A stretch of 11,139 bases of DNA from an uncultured Candidatus Melainabacteria bacterium (GTDB taxonomy: Bacteria > Cyanobacteriota > Vampirovibrionia > Gastranaerophilales > Gastranaerophilaceae): NCBI GenBank assembly GCA_937898445.1, contig CALEJY010000199.1, positions 1 to 11,139 on the forward strand, given 5' to 3'. The position numbers and the translations under genes were made by a program. Of this stretch, positions 1 to 5,687 are shown piece by piece. The notes below the pieces were generated by a model. The model was given only the letters and a program-made list of their open reading frames with translations, had not been told where the DNA came from and did no database searches. Within the stretch, counting starts at the first letter, position 1; the number at the start of each line of letters is the position of its first letter.

Positions 1-2
1 TA

Positions 3-347
3 GTTGTTGGAGCAGATAGAATTGCTGCAAACGGGGATACTGCAAACAAAATCGGAACTTACACAGTTGCGATTGCGGCTAAATATCACAATGTACCATT
101 TTATATTGCAGCTCCATTATCAACAATTGATACAAGCATTAAAACAGGTGATGAGATTGTTATTGAAGAACGTTCTCATGAAGAAGTTACACATATTAAT
201 GGCAAAATTATTTGTGCGCCTGATGTAAAAGTTATCAATCCTGGATTTGATGTAACTCCGCATGAATTGATTGCCGGAATTATTACAGAAAAAGGTATTT
301 TAAGACCGGATTACAAAAAATCAATTGCAGAAGCATTTGCAAAATAA
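3..347 (+). CDS. mtnA: S-methyl-5-thioribose-1-phosphate isomerase, C-terminal part (5' partial)
   Basis: The first 114 codons, running in from the left edge, encode the end of MtnA, which isomerises 5-methylthioribose-1-phosphate to 5-methylthioribulose-1-phosphate in the cytosolic methionine salvage pathway. The first visible residues carry the family signature VVGADRIAANGDTANKIGTY, whose GADR aspartate is in the known active-site region. It is followed by the conserved PFYIAAPLSTID and EERSHEEVTH segments and the typical ending NPGFDVTPHELIAGIITEKG. This is the Rossmann-like C-terminal domain shared with the eIF2B alpha family, but the NGDTANK version is characteristic of MtnA. The start and the catalytic cysteine lie outside the window. 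The frame is intact to a TAA at 345-347. The next gene starts 40 bp later on the same strand, so co-transcription is possible. An overlapping ORF in another frame (4-228) is a shadow. Confidence 0.93.
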   Translation, partial: VVGADRIAANGDTANKIGTYTVAIAAKYHNVPFYIAAPLSTIDTSIKTGDEIVIEERSHEEVTHINGKIICAPDVKVINPGFDVTPHELIAGIITEKGILRPDYKKSIAEAFAK

Positions 348-350
348 AGA

Positions 351-380
351 CGATAAGGTGATAGGCCTATAGGGCGATAA
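351..380. promoter_or_regulatory. Candidate operator: palindrome flanked by symmetric direct repeats
   Basis: A perfect 10-bp palindrome (ATAGGCCTAT, 361-370) lies 17 bp before the ATG of the XRE regulator. The hexamer CGATAA occurs at 351-356 and again at 375-380, each centred 12 bp from the palindrome centre. Dimeric XRE proteins commonly bind such dyads and repress themselves, so an autoregulatory operator is a reasonable guess. No clear -35/-10 pair or strong Shine-Dalgarno is visible here. The symmetry is observed; the role is inference. Confidence 0.3.
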
Positions 381-387
381 ACTAGAT

Positions 388-597
388 ATGAATAAAAATG
401 TTAAAAAGCGTTTTGGAAAGAATTTGCAAAAATATAGGCGACAAAGAGGGTTGTCACAAGAAGAATTATCGTTGGAACTCGATTTAGACGGTTCTTATAT
501 TGGGAAAGTTGAAAACGTAAAATTAAACATTACGCTAGACAAAATAATCGCTATTGCCAGTTATTTTGGAATTGAAGTTGTTGATTTGTTTAAATAG
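388..597 (+). CDS. Small XRE-family helix-turn-helix transcriptional regulator
   Basis: A 69-residue protein that is essentially one Cro/C1-type HTH domain (HTH_3). Helix 1 covers about residues 8-19 (RFGKNLQKYRRQRG). The helix-turn-helix is LSQEELSLELDLDGSYIGKVE (about 21-41), with SYIGKVE as the recognition helix. The usual hydrophobic helices follow (LDKIIAIASYFGIEVVDLF). No effector or oligomerisation domain is present, so it should act as a small DNA-binding dimer. The usual ERG loop after the recognition helix is replaced by ENVKLN. The start at 388 has no strong Shine-Dalgarno, but it gives a normal N-terminus and the next upstream frame adds nothing recognisable. It lies 40 bp after mtnA and its stop is 4 bp from the converging tyrA stop. 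Its target is unknown; the palindrome just upstream suggests autoregulation. Confidence 0.88.
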   Translation: MNKNVKKRFGKNLQKYRRQRGLSQEELSLELDLDGSYIGKVENVKLNITLDKIIAIASYFGIEVVDLFK

Positions 598-601
598 TAA
601 T

Positions 602-1372
602 TTATTGATACATTTTGGAGCGAATTTGTTTGATTTCTGAAACTGTTTCTGGGTATTTGTCTGTCAACAATTCTCCGATTGATTTGTAGAGGTTAAGGAT
701 GGATTGCTCAATGTTTTTATGGTTCATATTAACCATATCACAAGCCATTTCTTCATTAGACAATGCAAGTCTTGTCATATCACGAAATCCGCTTGCTGCC
801 ATTTCAAGAGCCAGAGTATTGTCTTTTGTTGCCAATACAAGAGCTTGTGCCAAAACCATAGGCATGTGAGAAATCATTGCTGCTGCTTTGTCGTGTTCTT
901 CTGCTGTTGCAAAAATAGGTTTTGCCCCGACAAATTTGATTATTTCAATAAGAGGCTCAATTGTTTTACTTTTTGGCTGCTTAGCTGCGTAATTACCTAT
1001 TAACACCCACTTTGCGCCCTTAAACAAACCTTTAAACGAATGTTCAAATCCTTTATGTTCAGTGCCTGCCATTGGGTGTGACGGGATAAAATTGTACGGT
1101 CTTTGTTTTTGACAAACAAATTGTTTTAAACTACAAACATCTGTCACGATTGTTTCAGGTTTCAAAATATCTTCAAGCACATCTAACACCTTGAGAGTTT
1201 TGGTCATCGCAGTGCAAACAAATACTATATCTCTGTCTTTTAAGACATCATAAGTCTTAAAAATTCTGTCGCCGTTTTGCGATTGAGATACTGCGACAAC
1301 ATCGTAAACCTCGCTCAAATCTTTGAATAGCGACCCACCTATTAATCCTAAACCGATAATTCCAATTTTCAT
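602..1372 (-). CDS. tyrA: Prephenate/arogenate dehydrogenase (TyrA family)
   Basis: A 256-residue cytosolic enzyme of tyrosine biosynthesis that oxidatively decarboxylates prephenate or arogenate with NAD(P)+. The Rossmann motif GLGLIGGS is at residues 7-14. It is followed by IVTDVCSLK (75-83), SHPMAGTEHKGF (98-109, holding the presumed catalytic His99), HDKAAAMISHMP (160-171) and GFRDMTR (195-201) in the all-helical C-terminal domain. The length fits a monofunctional enzyme: there is no fused chorismate mutase and no ACT domain. After strand beta-2 the sequence is VAVSQSQ, with Ser where NAD-specific enzymes usually have Asp. From memory, cyanobacterial NADP-dependent arogenate dehydrogenases share that feature. 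The start at 1372 gives a clean MKIGIIGLG N-terminus, but no Shine-Dalgarno is seen, and the only good -10 candidate (TACAAT, complement of 1379-1384) would leave almost no leader. It is divergent from the operon at 1447. Confidence 0.92.
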   Translation of the reverse strand: MKIGIIGLGLIGGSLFKDLSEVYDVVAVSQSQNGDRIFKTYDVLKDRDIVFVCTAMTKTLKVLDVLEDILKPETIVTDVCSLKQFVCQKQRPYNFIPSHPMAGTEHKGFEHSFKGLFKGAKWVLIGNYAAKQPKSKTIEPLIEIIKFVGAKPIFATAEEHDKAAAMISHMPMVLAQALVLATKDNTLALEMAASGFRDMTRLALSNEEMACDMVNMNHKNIEQSILNLYKSIGELLTDKYPETVSEIKQIRSKMYQ

Positions 1373-1446
1373 AAAAGAATTGTATCACAAAAATTAACAT
1401 AAAAGCTTGACTGATAGTTACTCTAATGTAGTAAAATAATTTTGTT
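1373..1446. promoter_or_regulatory. Divergent promoter region between tyrA and the CMD-cupin operon
   Basis: This 74-bp gap must hold the promoters of both divergent units. On the plus strand, TTGACT (1407-1412) is a good -35 hexamer. TAAAAT (1432-1437) matches five of six consensus -10 bases but with a long 19-bp spacer, and TAGTAA (1429-1434) gives a 16-bp spacer with a weaker match. Either would place the transcript start only a few bases before the ATG at 1447. On the minus strand, TACAAT (complement of 1379-1384) is a possible tyrA -10 without a convincing -35. The hexamer matches are observed; activity is inferred. Confidence 0.45.
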
Positions 1447-2460
1447 ATGAAAAAATTTTTATTATTATTTGTTTTAACAATAGGATTGATTATTGGAGGT
1501 AAAGCTATGGCAAAAGAAGTTTTGACAGTGAAACAACAAGATATTGCGATTATCGCATCATATACTGCTGCCGGAAATTTGGCAGATTTGGATACTGCTA
1601 TAAACAAAGGTTTGGATGACGGCTTGACAATAAACGAGATTAAAGAAGTTTTAATTCAAATGTACGCTTATTGCGGTTTTCCTAGAAGTTTGAACGGTTT
1701 AGGAACTTTGTTATCAGTTACTGACAAAAGAAAAGAAGCCGGCAAAAAAGATGTTGAGGGAGTGGCAGGAAGTCCATTAGTTGGCGATAAGTTGGAAGTT
1801 GGAACAAAAGTTCAGACAGATTTAGCTGGCTCTCCGGTAAAAGGTAGACTTTTCGATTTTGCTCCGGGAATTGATGAATTTTTGAAAACTCATTTGTTTG
1901 GCGATATTTTTGCAAGAGGAGTACTTACTCATGAAGATAGAGAAATTGCTACAATTGCCGCACTTTCAGCAATGGAAGGTGTTGAACCGCAATTGAAAGC
2001 GCATATTCAAATTGGTAAAAATACCGGTTTGACTGATGAACAAGTTGAAAAGATTATTCAGGTTACTAAAAAAGGTGGAGTTTTCAAACTTGGTGAAGAA
2101 AATAAAGCTTATGCAAAATACTTTGTTGGCGAAAGCTACTTAAATCCTTTGACATCAAATGGAGTACATTCTGCAAACGTAACTTTTGAACCTAAATGCA
2201 GAAACGATTGGCATATCCACCATAATGGCGGACAAATTCTGCTTGTAACAGATGGCAGAGGCTGGTATCAAGAATGGGGAAAGCCGGCTCAAGAATTGCA
2301 TAGAGGAGATGTTGTTAATATTCCGGCTGAAGTAAAACACTGGCATGGTGCAGCAAAAGACAGTTGGTTTTCTCATGTTGCAATTGCAGTTCCTGCAGAA
2401 AATGCGACAACTGAGTGGCTTGAAAAAGTTAGTGACGAAGATTATAATAAGTTAAAATAA
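1447..2460 (+). CDS. Carboxymuconolactone decarboxylase/cupin fusion protein, probably exported
   Basis: A 337-residue protein with two AhpD-like carboxymuconolactone decarboxylase (CMD) domains and a C-terminal cupin. CMD1 is about residues 25-95 (INEIKEVLIQMYAYCGFPRSL, one Cys at 76, no CxxC). CMD2 is about 150-225 (ARGVLTHEDREIATIAAL). The cupin is about 240-325, with candidate metal ligands in WHIHHNGGQ (255-263) and KHWHG (297-301). This fusion is widespread and usually annotated only as a CMD/cupin protein; the substrate is not known. Starting at 1447 the N-terminus is a good Sec signal peptide: Lys2-Lys3, a hydrophobic core, then AMA before Lys23. That start has no Shine-Dalgarno, whereas GGAGGT at 1495-1500 is ideally placed for an ATG at 1507 that would give a cytosolic form starting MAKEVL. 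I keep 1447 because the signal peptide is so well formed. It is the first gene of a three-gene operon. Confidence 0.87.
   Translation: MKKFLLLFVLTIGLIIGGKAMAKEVLTVKQQDIAIIASYTAAGNLADLDTAINKGLDDGLTINEIKEVLIQMYAYCGFPRSLNGLGTLLSVTDKRKEAGKKDVEGVAGSPLVGDKLEVGTKVQTDLAGSPVKGRLFDFAPGIDEFLKTHLFGDIFARGVLTHEDREIATIAALSAMEGVEPQLKAHIQIGKNTGLTDEQVEKIIQVTKKGGVFKLGEENKAYAKYFVGESYLNPLTSNGVHSANVTFEPKCRNDWHIHHNGGQILLVTDGRGWYQEWGKPAQELHRGDVVNIPAEVKHWHGAAKDSWFSHVAIAVPAENATTEWLEKVSDEDYNKLK
1495..1500 (+). promoter_or_regulatory. Perfect internal Shine-Dalgarno before an alternative ATG at 1507
   Basis: GGAGGT sits six bases before ATG 1507, inside the part that encodes the signal peptide of the CMD-cupin protein. 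It is the strongest Shine-Dalgarno of the operon: the hydrolase has AAGG and the nitroreductase AAGGAG. Translation from 1507 would yield a protein lacking almost the whole signal peptide. It may be a real second start, or a by-product of encoding Gly-Gly-Lys. Confidence 0.45.
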
Positions 2461-2481
2461 TAGACATAAAAAGGTAAATAA

Positions 2482-3360
2482 ATGGAAATAATAGATGTAC
2501 AAACCCCGAGAGGACTTGTGTTGAAAGGTGCTATGTGGGGCAATTCTGACACAATGAGTACTGTTGTAATCATGATGAGTGGTATTTGCAGTAACGTTTT
2601 TCAAAACACTCTTTTGCCGGCAGCAGGTGAATTGTTGAGTAAAAATGGTATTGCATTTATTGCAGGGCAGGCGATGGATGCGTTTTCGTTCATAAGTTAT
2701 TCAAATCTTAAAACCGGAAAACAAACTACAACCGGAGTGGTAAACGATGATTTTAGTTTGGCTTATGAAGATGTCGAAGCTTACGTAAAATATGCGAAAA
2801 ATCTTGGTTTTACAAAGATTATTCTAGCAGGGCATTCTCTTGGGTCAAACCGAGCTATTCATTATCTTGCAAACACTACAGATGATTTTGTAAGCAATTT
2901 TATTTTGAGTGCGCCGATTGATTTAAGACATTTTTTCGATATTATTCCTGAAAAAGAAATGTATTTTGAAACTGCTCAAAAATTTGTTGATGAAGGCAGA
3001 GGGAAAGACATTCTTCCATTTGCGTTTATGGGATTTTCTCCAATGACTGCAAATACTCTTTTAGCCTTTTACAACGCAGAGAATTTGAAGAATTGTCCTG
3101 TAATCAGTAATGATGGGGAAACTCGTTCTCTTGCTCAAATGAAGGTGCAAGGTGCATTTATAATCGGTTCTCGTGATAGTATGACAAATAATGATTCAGA
3201 AGGTTTTGTAAGAAAAATTAATTCGTATTGCAAAAATCCTGACCAAAATAAAATTGTCGTAGTTCCAAATGCTTCGCATATTTATTACATGAAACACGAA
3301 GAACACGCACAAGCGGTTTTAGATTGTGTAAAGAGTTTTGACTGTATTGGTGTTGTGTAG
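2482..3360 (+). CDS. Alpha/beta hydrolase (serine esterase type)
   Basis: A 292-residue alpha/beta-hydrolase-fold protein. The nucleophile elbow is GHSLGS (117-122), giving Ser119. The likely acid is Asp232 in IIGSRDS and the likely base His266 in PNASHIYY, in the correct order and spacing for a catalytic triad. The MMSGICSN segment (31-38) probably holds the oxyanion-hole loop. No signal peptide or membrane segment is seen, so it is probably cytosolic. The residues between about 140 and 220 form a helical cap (FFDIIPEKEMYFETAQKF), suggesting small-ester or acyl substrates, but the substrate cannot be read from the sequence. The start follows AAAAAGGT (2469-2475 region) by 7 bases and lies 21 bp after the CMD-cupin stop. 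The nitroreductase follows after 27 bp, so all three are probably one transcript. Confidence 0.87.
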   Translation: MEIIDVQTPRGLVLKGAMWGNSDTMSTVVIMMSGICSNVFQNTLLPAAGELLSKNGIAFIAGQAMDAFSFISYSNLKTGKQTTTGVVNDDFSLAYEDVEAYVKYAKNLGFTKIILAGHSLGSNRAIHYLANTTDDFVSNFILSAPIDLRHFFDIIPEKEMYFETAQKFVDEGRGKDILPFAFMGFSPMTANTLLAFYNAENLKNCPVISNDGETRSLAQMKVQGAFIIGSRDSMTNNDSEGFVRKINSYCKNPDQNKIVVVPNASHIYYMKHEEHAQAVLDCVKSFDCIGVV

Positions 3361-3387
3361 TAAAATTAAGAAAAAAGGAGAAAAGAT

Positions 3388-3903
3388 ATGGATTTGTTAG
3401 AACTTTTGAAAAAAAGATATTCTGTAAGAAAATTTGAAGATAAAAAAGTTGAAAAAGAAAAATTAGACTTGATTTTGGAAGCAGCTAGAGTTGCTCCGAC
3501 TGCTTGTAATTTTCAGCCACAGAGAATTTTAGTTTTGGATAACGAAGAAAGTCTTGAAAAACTAAAAAAATGCACTCCATATCATTTTCATGCGCCATTA
3601 GCTTTGATTGTTTGTTATGACAAAACAACAAGCTGGAAACGCAAAGATGGTGACGATATGGGAGAAGTTGATGCAGCAATTGTTACAACTCAAATGATGT
3701 TAGAAACTGAAAATATTGGTTTAGGAACAACTTGGGTTGGATATTTTGACAAAGCTGAATTGATAAAAGAATTTGAAATTCCTGAAAATTATGTTCCTGT
3801 TTCAATTCTTCCGATTGGTTATCCAAAAGAAGGAGTTGAGCCAAATCCTTTGCATTATGAAAGAAAAGATTTGTCAGAAACTGTGTTTTATAACAAGTTT
3901 TAA
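3388..3903 (+). CDS. Small nitroreductase-family FMN oxidoreductase
   Basis: A 171-residue NfsB-like flavoprotein, at the short end of the family. The N-terminal RYSVRKF (10-16) is the Arg-x-Ser-x-Arg FMN-phosphate motif. APTACNFQPQRILVL (36-50) is the second FMN-binding segment, and GLGTTWVGYFD (111-121) with VSILPIGYPKE (138-148) completes the fold. Such proteins are homodimers that pass electrons from NAD(P)H to nitroaromatics, quinones or enones; the natural substrate here is unknown. There is no ferredoxin domain and no signal peptide. The start has a clear AAGGAG (3375-3380) seven bases upstream. It is the last gene of the operon, with a strong hairpin 24 bp after its stop. Being next to a CMD-cupin protein and a hydrolase suggests reduction or detoxification of a small electrophilic or aromatic compound, which is inference. 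Confidence 0.9.
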   Translation: MDLLELLKKRYSVRKFEDKKVEKEKLDLILEAARVAPTACNFQPQRILVLDNEESLEKLKKCTPYHFHAPLALIVCYDKTTSWKRKDGDDMGEVDAAIVTTQMMLETENIGLGTTWVGYFDKAELIKEFEIPENYVPVSILPIGYPKEGVEPNPLHYERKDLSETVFYNKF

Positions 3904-3926
3904 TAAGAGTAAAAATAATCAATAGT

Positions 3927-3948
3927 AGGCGGGATATCTATCCCGCCT
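3927..3948 (+). terminator. Hairpin terminator after the nitroreductase operon
   Basis: An inverted repeat GGCGGGAT (3928-3935) / ATCCCGCC (3940-3947), with an ATCT loop and an extra A-T pair, gives a 9-bp GC-rich stem. It is followed by a moderately T-rich stretch (TTAATTAATTGTT). It lies 24 bp after the nitroreductase stop. On the opposite strand the stem is also followed by T-rich sequence, so it may terminate transcripts from both sides. The U-tract is not a perfect run. Confidence 0.7.
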
Positions 3949-3967
3949 TAATTAATTGTTAATAAAA

Positions 3968-3999
3968 TGAGATTACTACGTCGCTTCGCTCCTCGTAAT
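3968..3999. repeat. Dispersed-repeat-like imperfect palindrome (GAGCGAAGCGA type)
   Basis: On the minus strand this reads ATTACGAGGAGCGAAGCGAC and continues to GTAGTAATCTCA. The ends ATTAC/GTAAT can pair, and the middle has the GAGCGAAGCGA core. Closely similar 30-bp intergenic elements (ATTGCGAGGAGCGAAGCGAC...AAGCAATC) recur in many unrelated bacterial genomes, so this is probably a diverged member of that class. The recognition is from memory; copy number in this genome cannot be seen here. Confidence 0.5.
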
Positions 4000-4038
4000 T
4001 AAATTAAATAGGTAATATTCAATCAGCACACACCTACA

Positions 4039-4056
4039 CCTCCCTCATTAGGGAGG
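4039..4056. repeat. Inverted repeat, 7-bp GC-rich stem
   Basis: CCTCCCT (4039-4045) and AGGGAGG (4050-4056) form a perfect stem around a CATT loop. No T-run follows on either strand, so it is a poor Rho-independent terminator. It could be a REP-like element or an mRNA 3'-end stabiliser for the adhesin transcript. A 14-bp palindrome (TTTTCTTAAGAAAA, 4068-4081) lies just to its right. Confidence 0.5.
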
Positions 4057-4092
4057 GAAATTACTCCTTTTCTTAAGAAAATGTAATAGCTT

Positions 4093-4200
4093 TAACGATA
4101 CGGTCTACTCACTATTCACAACTCACCATTCACTTATTTATAACGATACGGACTTTTCACGTTTCACTAAACTCCTTATCGCCTTTATCATAACGATTTA
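4093..4200. repeat. Short direct repeats at about 49-bp spacing, with a tandem 14-mer
   Basis: TAACGATACGG occurs exactly at 4093-4103 and 4141-4151, and a partial copy (TAACGATTT) at 4191-4199, so the starts are 48 and 50 bp apart. Between the first two lies a tandem 14-mer (4107-4120 and 4121-4134, 12 of 14 bases identical). The third copy overlaps the last codons of the adhesin gene, whose stop codon is at 4188-4190. The stretch looks like a degenerate intergenic repeat array. No coding potential is seen in 3904-4187. Confidence 0.55.
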
Positions 4201-5687
4201 ATCACTTTTTTAACCGGTTTTGTATCGGTCATTTGGGATGTTTTCTTGTTAGGTTTACCCCAGTTAAAGAAGTAGTTCAAACCTAATTGGAAACCAACAC
4301 CTGTTCTGCCGCCGTTTCTAAAGTTAATTTGGAAGTATGAAGTCAATCTGTCTTTCCAAGTTTTTGTTGCACCTATACCGTAATTTATATATCCGTGACG
4401 CATTTCTGTGCTAGGAAGTTTTACGTTTCCGGCCTTACCGCCAACTTGATCATTAATGTTGAACATATATTGAAGTGTTCCGTAAATGCTCCAAGTATCT
4501 CTTGCATAAATCAAGTTTAACCCCGGTGCTACGTTAATTCCGTTCAATGTTCCGGCATTCATGCTCATTGTACCAAAATCTGTTCCCCAGTTTTGTTTCC
4601 CGAAGATGTTATAAGAAACAAACGCAGTCGGTTGAACAATAAAGTGTTTTGTTGCGTGAATGTTGTAAGCTGCTTTTGCTGCAGTACCGGCAAACCAGTT
4701 ACCTGTTCTATCTGTGTTTCCGGCAACATTCATTTCGTTGAAGTAACCGCCACCGTAAGCAGTAACAGAGCCGATAAAGTTATTCTTTATGAATGTACCC
4801 ATAAAGCCGCCTTGACCGCCGTTTTGGTACATATCAACATGGTTAAAGTTTTGCATTCCTCCGTTATAACCGATGTATGCGGTAGGAATGAATTTCCAAC
4901 CTTTTTTCAATTTAACGGCAGGGAAATCAGCACCAACCAATGTTCCATAAACGTTATTTCCAACTCTTAAACCGTTTGTCATTGAAAGTTGTTCGAACGA
5001 AACATAAGTTTTTGTCCAAATTCCGCCATCTTCAATTGTTGATTGATATGGAGCAAACAATGGAGAAATAGATGAAGTTTTGTTTGCTTGTGCCGCCTTA
5101 TCAATTAGTCTTTCGTTCGGCAAGATAAAGTGGTTTGTCAACATATCGTCAATTAACAATTGATGGTTGTATGCAGCAAGTGTTGCAACTTGTCCTCTGT
5201 AAACTTGCGGGTTGTAATCAACAAGGCTTGCGGTATAAGCTCCGCCACCTTGAGAGAACATTTGGTAATTACCGATTGGTGTAAAGATTTTCTTATCACC
5301 TGCGGTAAAGTTTACGTCGTTAATGTTTTGAGCATCAAATACTTGTATTTTAATATGTCTGTCGATTGGTGCAAGTCCAACAAAATTGAAATCAGAGATG
5401 TTCAAAGTTCCGTTGTTTTTACCATTTAGGTTGTTGATGATAAATGTATCACCTTTCCAATCACGAGGAGCAACGTCAATTGCGACATTGTTAATTCCAT
5501 CAACTTCCATATTCTTAAATTTTCCGTATTTGTTAACAGTGTTGTTCATTGCGTTCAACAATGAATTTCCTGCCATATTCAAATTATCAAGTGTAAAGTC
5601 TGTTACTCCGCTACCAAGATGAAGGGCAGAATTTCCAAGAATAGAAGTAGTTCCGCCATTGATATAACTATCTTTGCCGTCAATCAA
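4188..5687 (-). CDS. Autotransporter C-terminal part: end of passenger plus outer-membrane beta-barrel (frameshifted fragment)
   Basis: This 499-codon ORF (nominal TTG start) is the 3' portion of the giant adhesin encoded upstream. Residues 1-150 continue the beta-helical passenger (SYINGGTTSILGNSALHLGSG). Residues 160-205 look like the linker helix (GQVATLAAYNHQLLIDDML). Residues about 221-476 form the autotransporter beta-barrel, starting GGIWTKTYVSFEQ and with alternating aromatic/hydrophobic strands ending GVGFQLGLNYFFNW. It would sit in the outer membrane and export the passenger. A 23-residue tail rich in lysine follows the last strand, whereas classical autotransporters end at the terminal aromatic residue. 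The same frame is open rightward to 5735 and reads GGTSIFNNKSN before the TTG, so the TTG is not a real gene start. If the frameshift is genuine, this part would not be made as a fusion, and the passenger would lack its translocator. Confidence 0.85.
   Translation of the reverse strand: MIDGKDSYINGGTTSILGNSALHLGSGVTDFTLDNLNMAGNSLLNAMNNTVNKYGKFKNMEVDGINNVAIDVAPRDWKGDTFIINNLNGKNNGTLNISDFNFVGLAPIDRHIKIQVFDAQNINDVNFTAGDKKIFTPIGNYQMFSQGGGAYTASLVDYNPQVYRGQVATLAAYNHQLLIDDMLTNHFILPNERLIDKAAQANKTSSISPLFAPYQSTIEDGGIWTKTYVSFEQLSMTNGLRVGNNVYGTLVGADFPAVKLKKGWKFIPTAYIGYNGGMQNFNHVDMYQNGGQGGFMGTFIKNNFIGSVTAYGGGYFNEMNVAGNTDRTGNWFAGTAAKAAYNIHATKHFIVQPTAFVSYNIFGKQNWGTDFGTMSMNAGTLNGINVAPGLNLIYARDTWSIYGTLQYMFNINDQVGGKAGNVKLPSTEMRHGYINYGIGATKTWKDRLTSYFQINFRNGGRTGVGFQLGLNYFFNWGKPNKKTSQMTDTKPVKKVIKSL

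Noticed and set aside
4..228. Plus-strand ORF of 74 codons at the left edge
   Set aside because: It is out of frame with the clear MtnA reading of the same bases (3-347).
1257..1607. Minus-strand ORF of 116 codons across the tyrA start and the CMD-cupin start
   Set aside because: It overlaps two well-supported genes and the divergent promoter region, and the product resembles nothing.
3388..3903. Putative ferredoxin-nitroreductase or BluB-type enzyme
   Set aside because: There is no iron-sulfur motif and the length and motifs fit a plain short NfsB-like nitroreductase.
5684..5687. TGA/TTG 4-bp overlap as a translationally coupled start of a separate barrel gene
   Set aside because: The barrel frame continues upstream of the TTG with convincing passenger sequence, so the overlap is a coincidence of the frameshift. 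No Shine-Dalgarno precedes the TTG.
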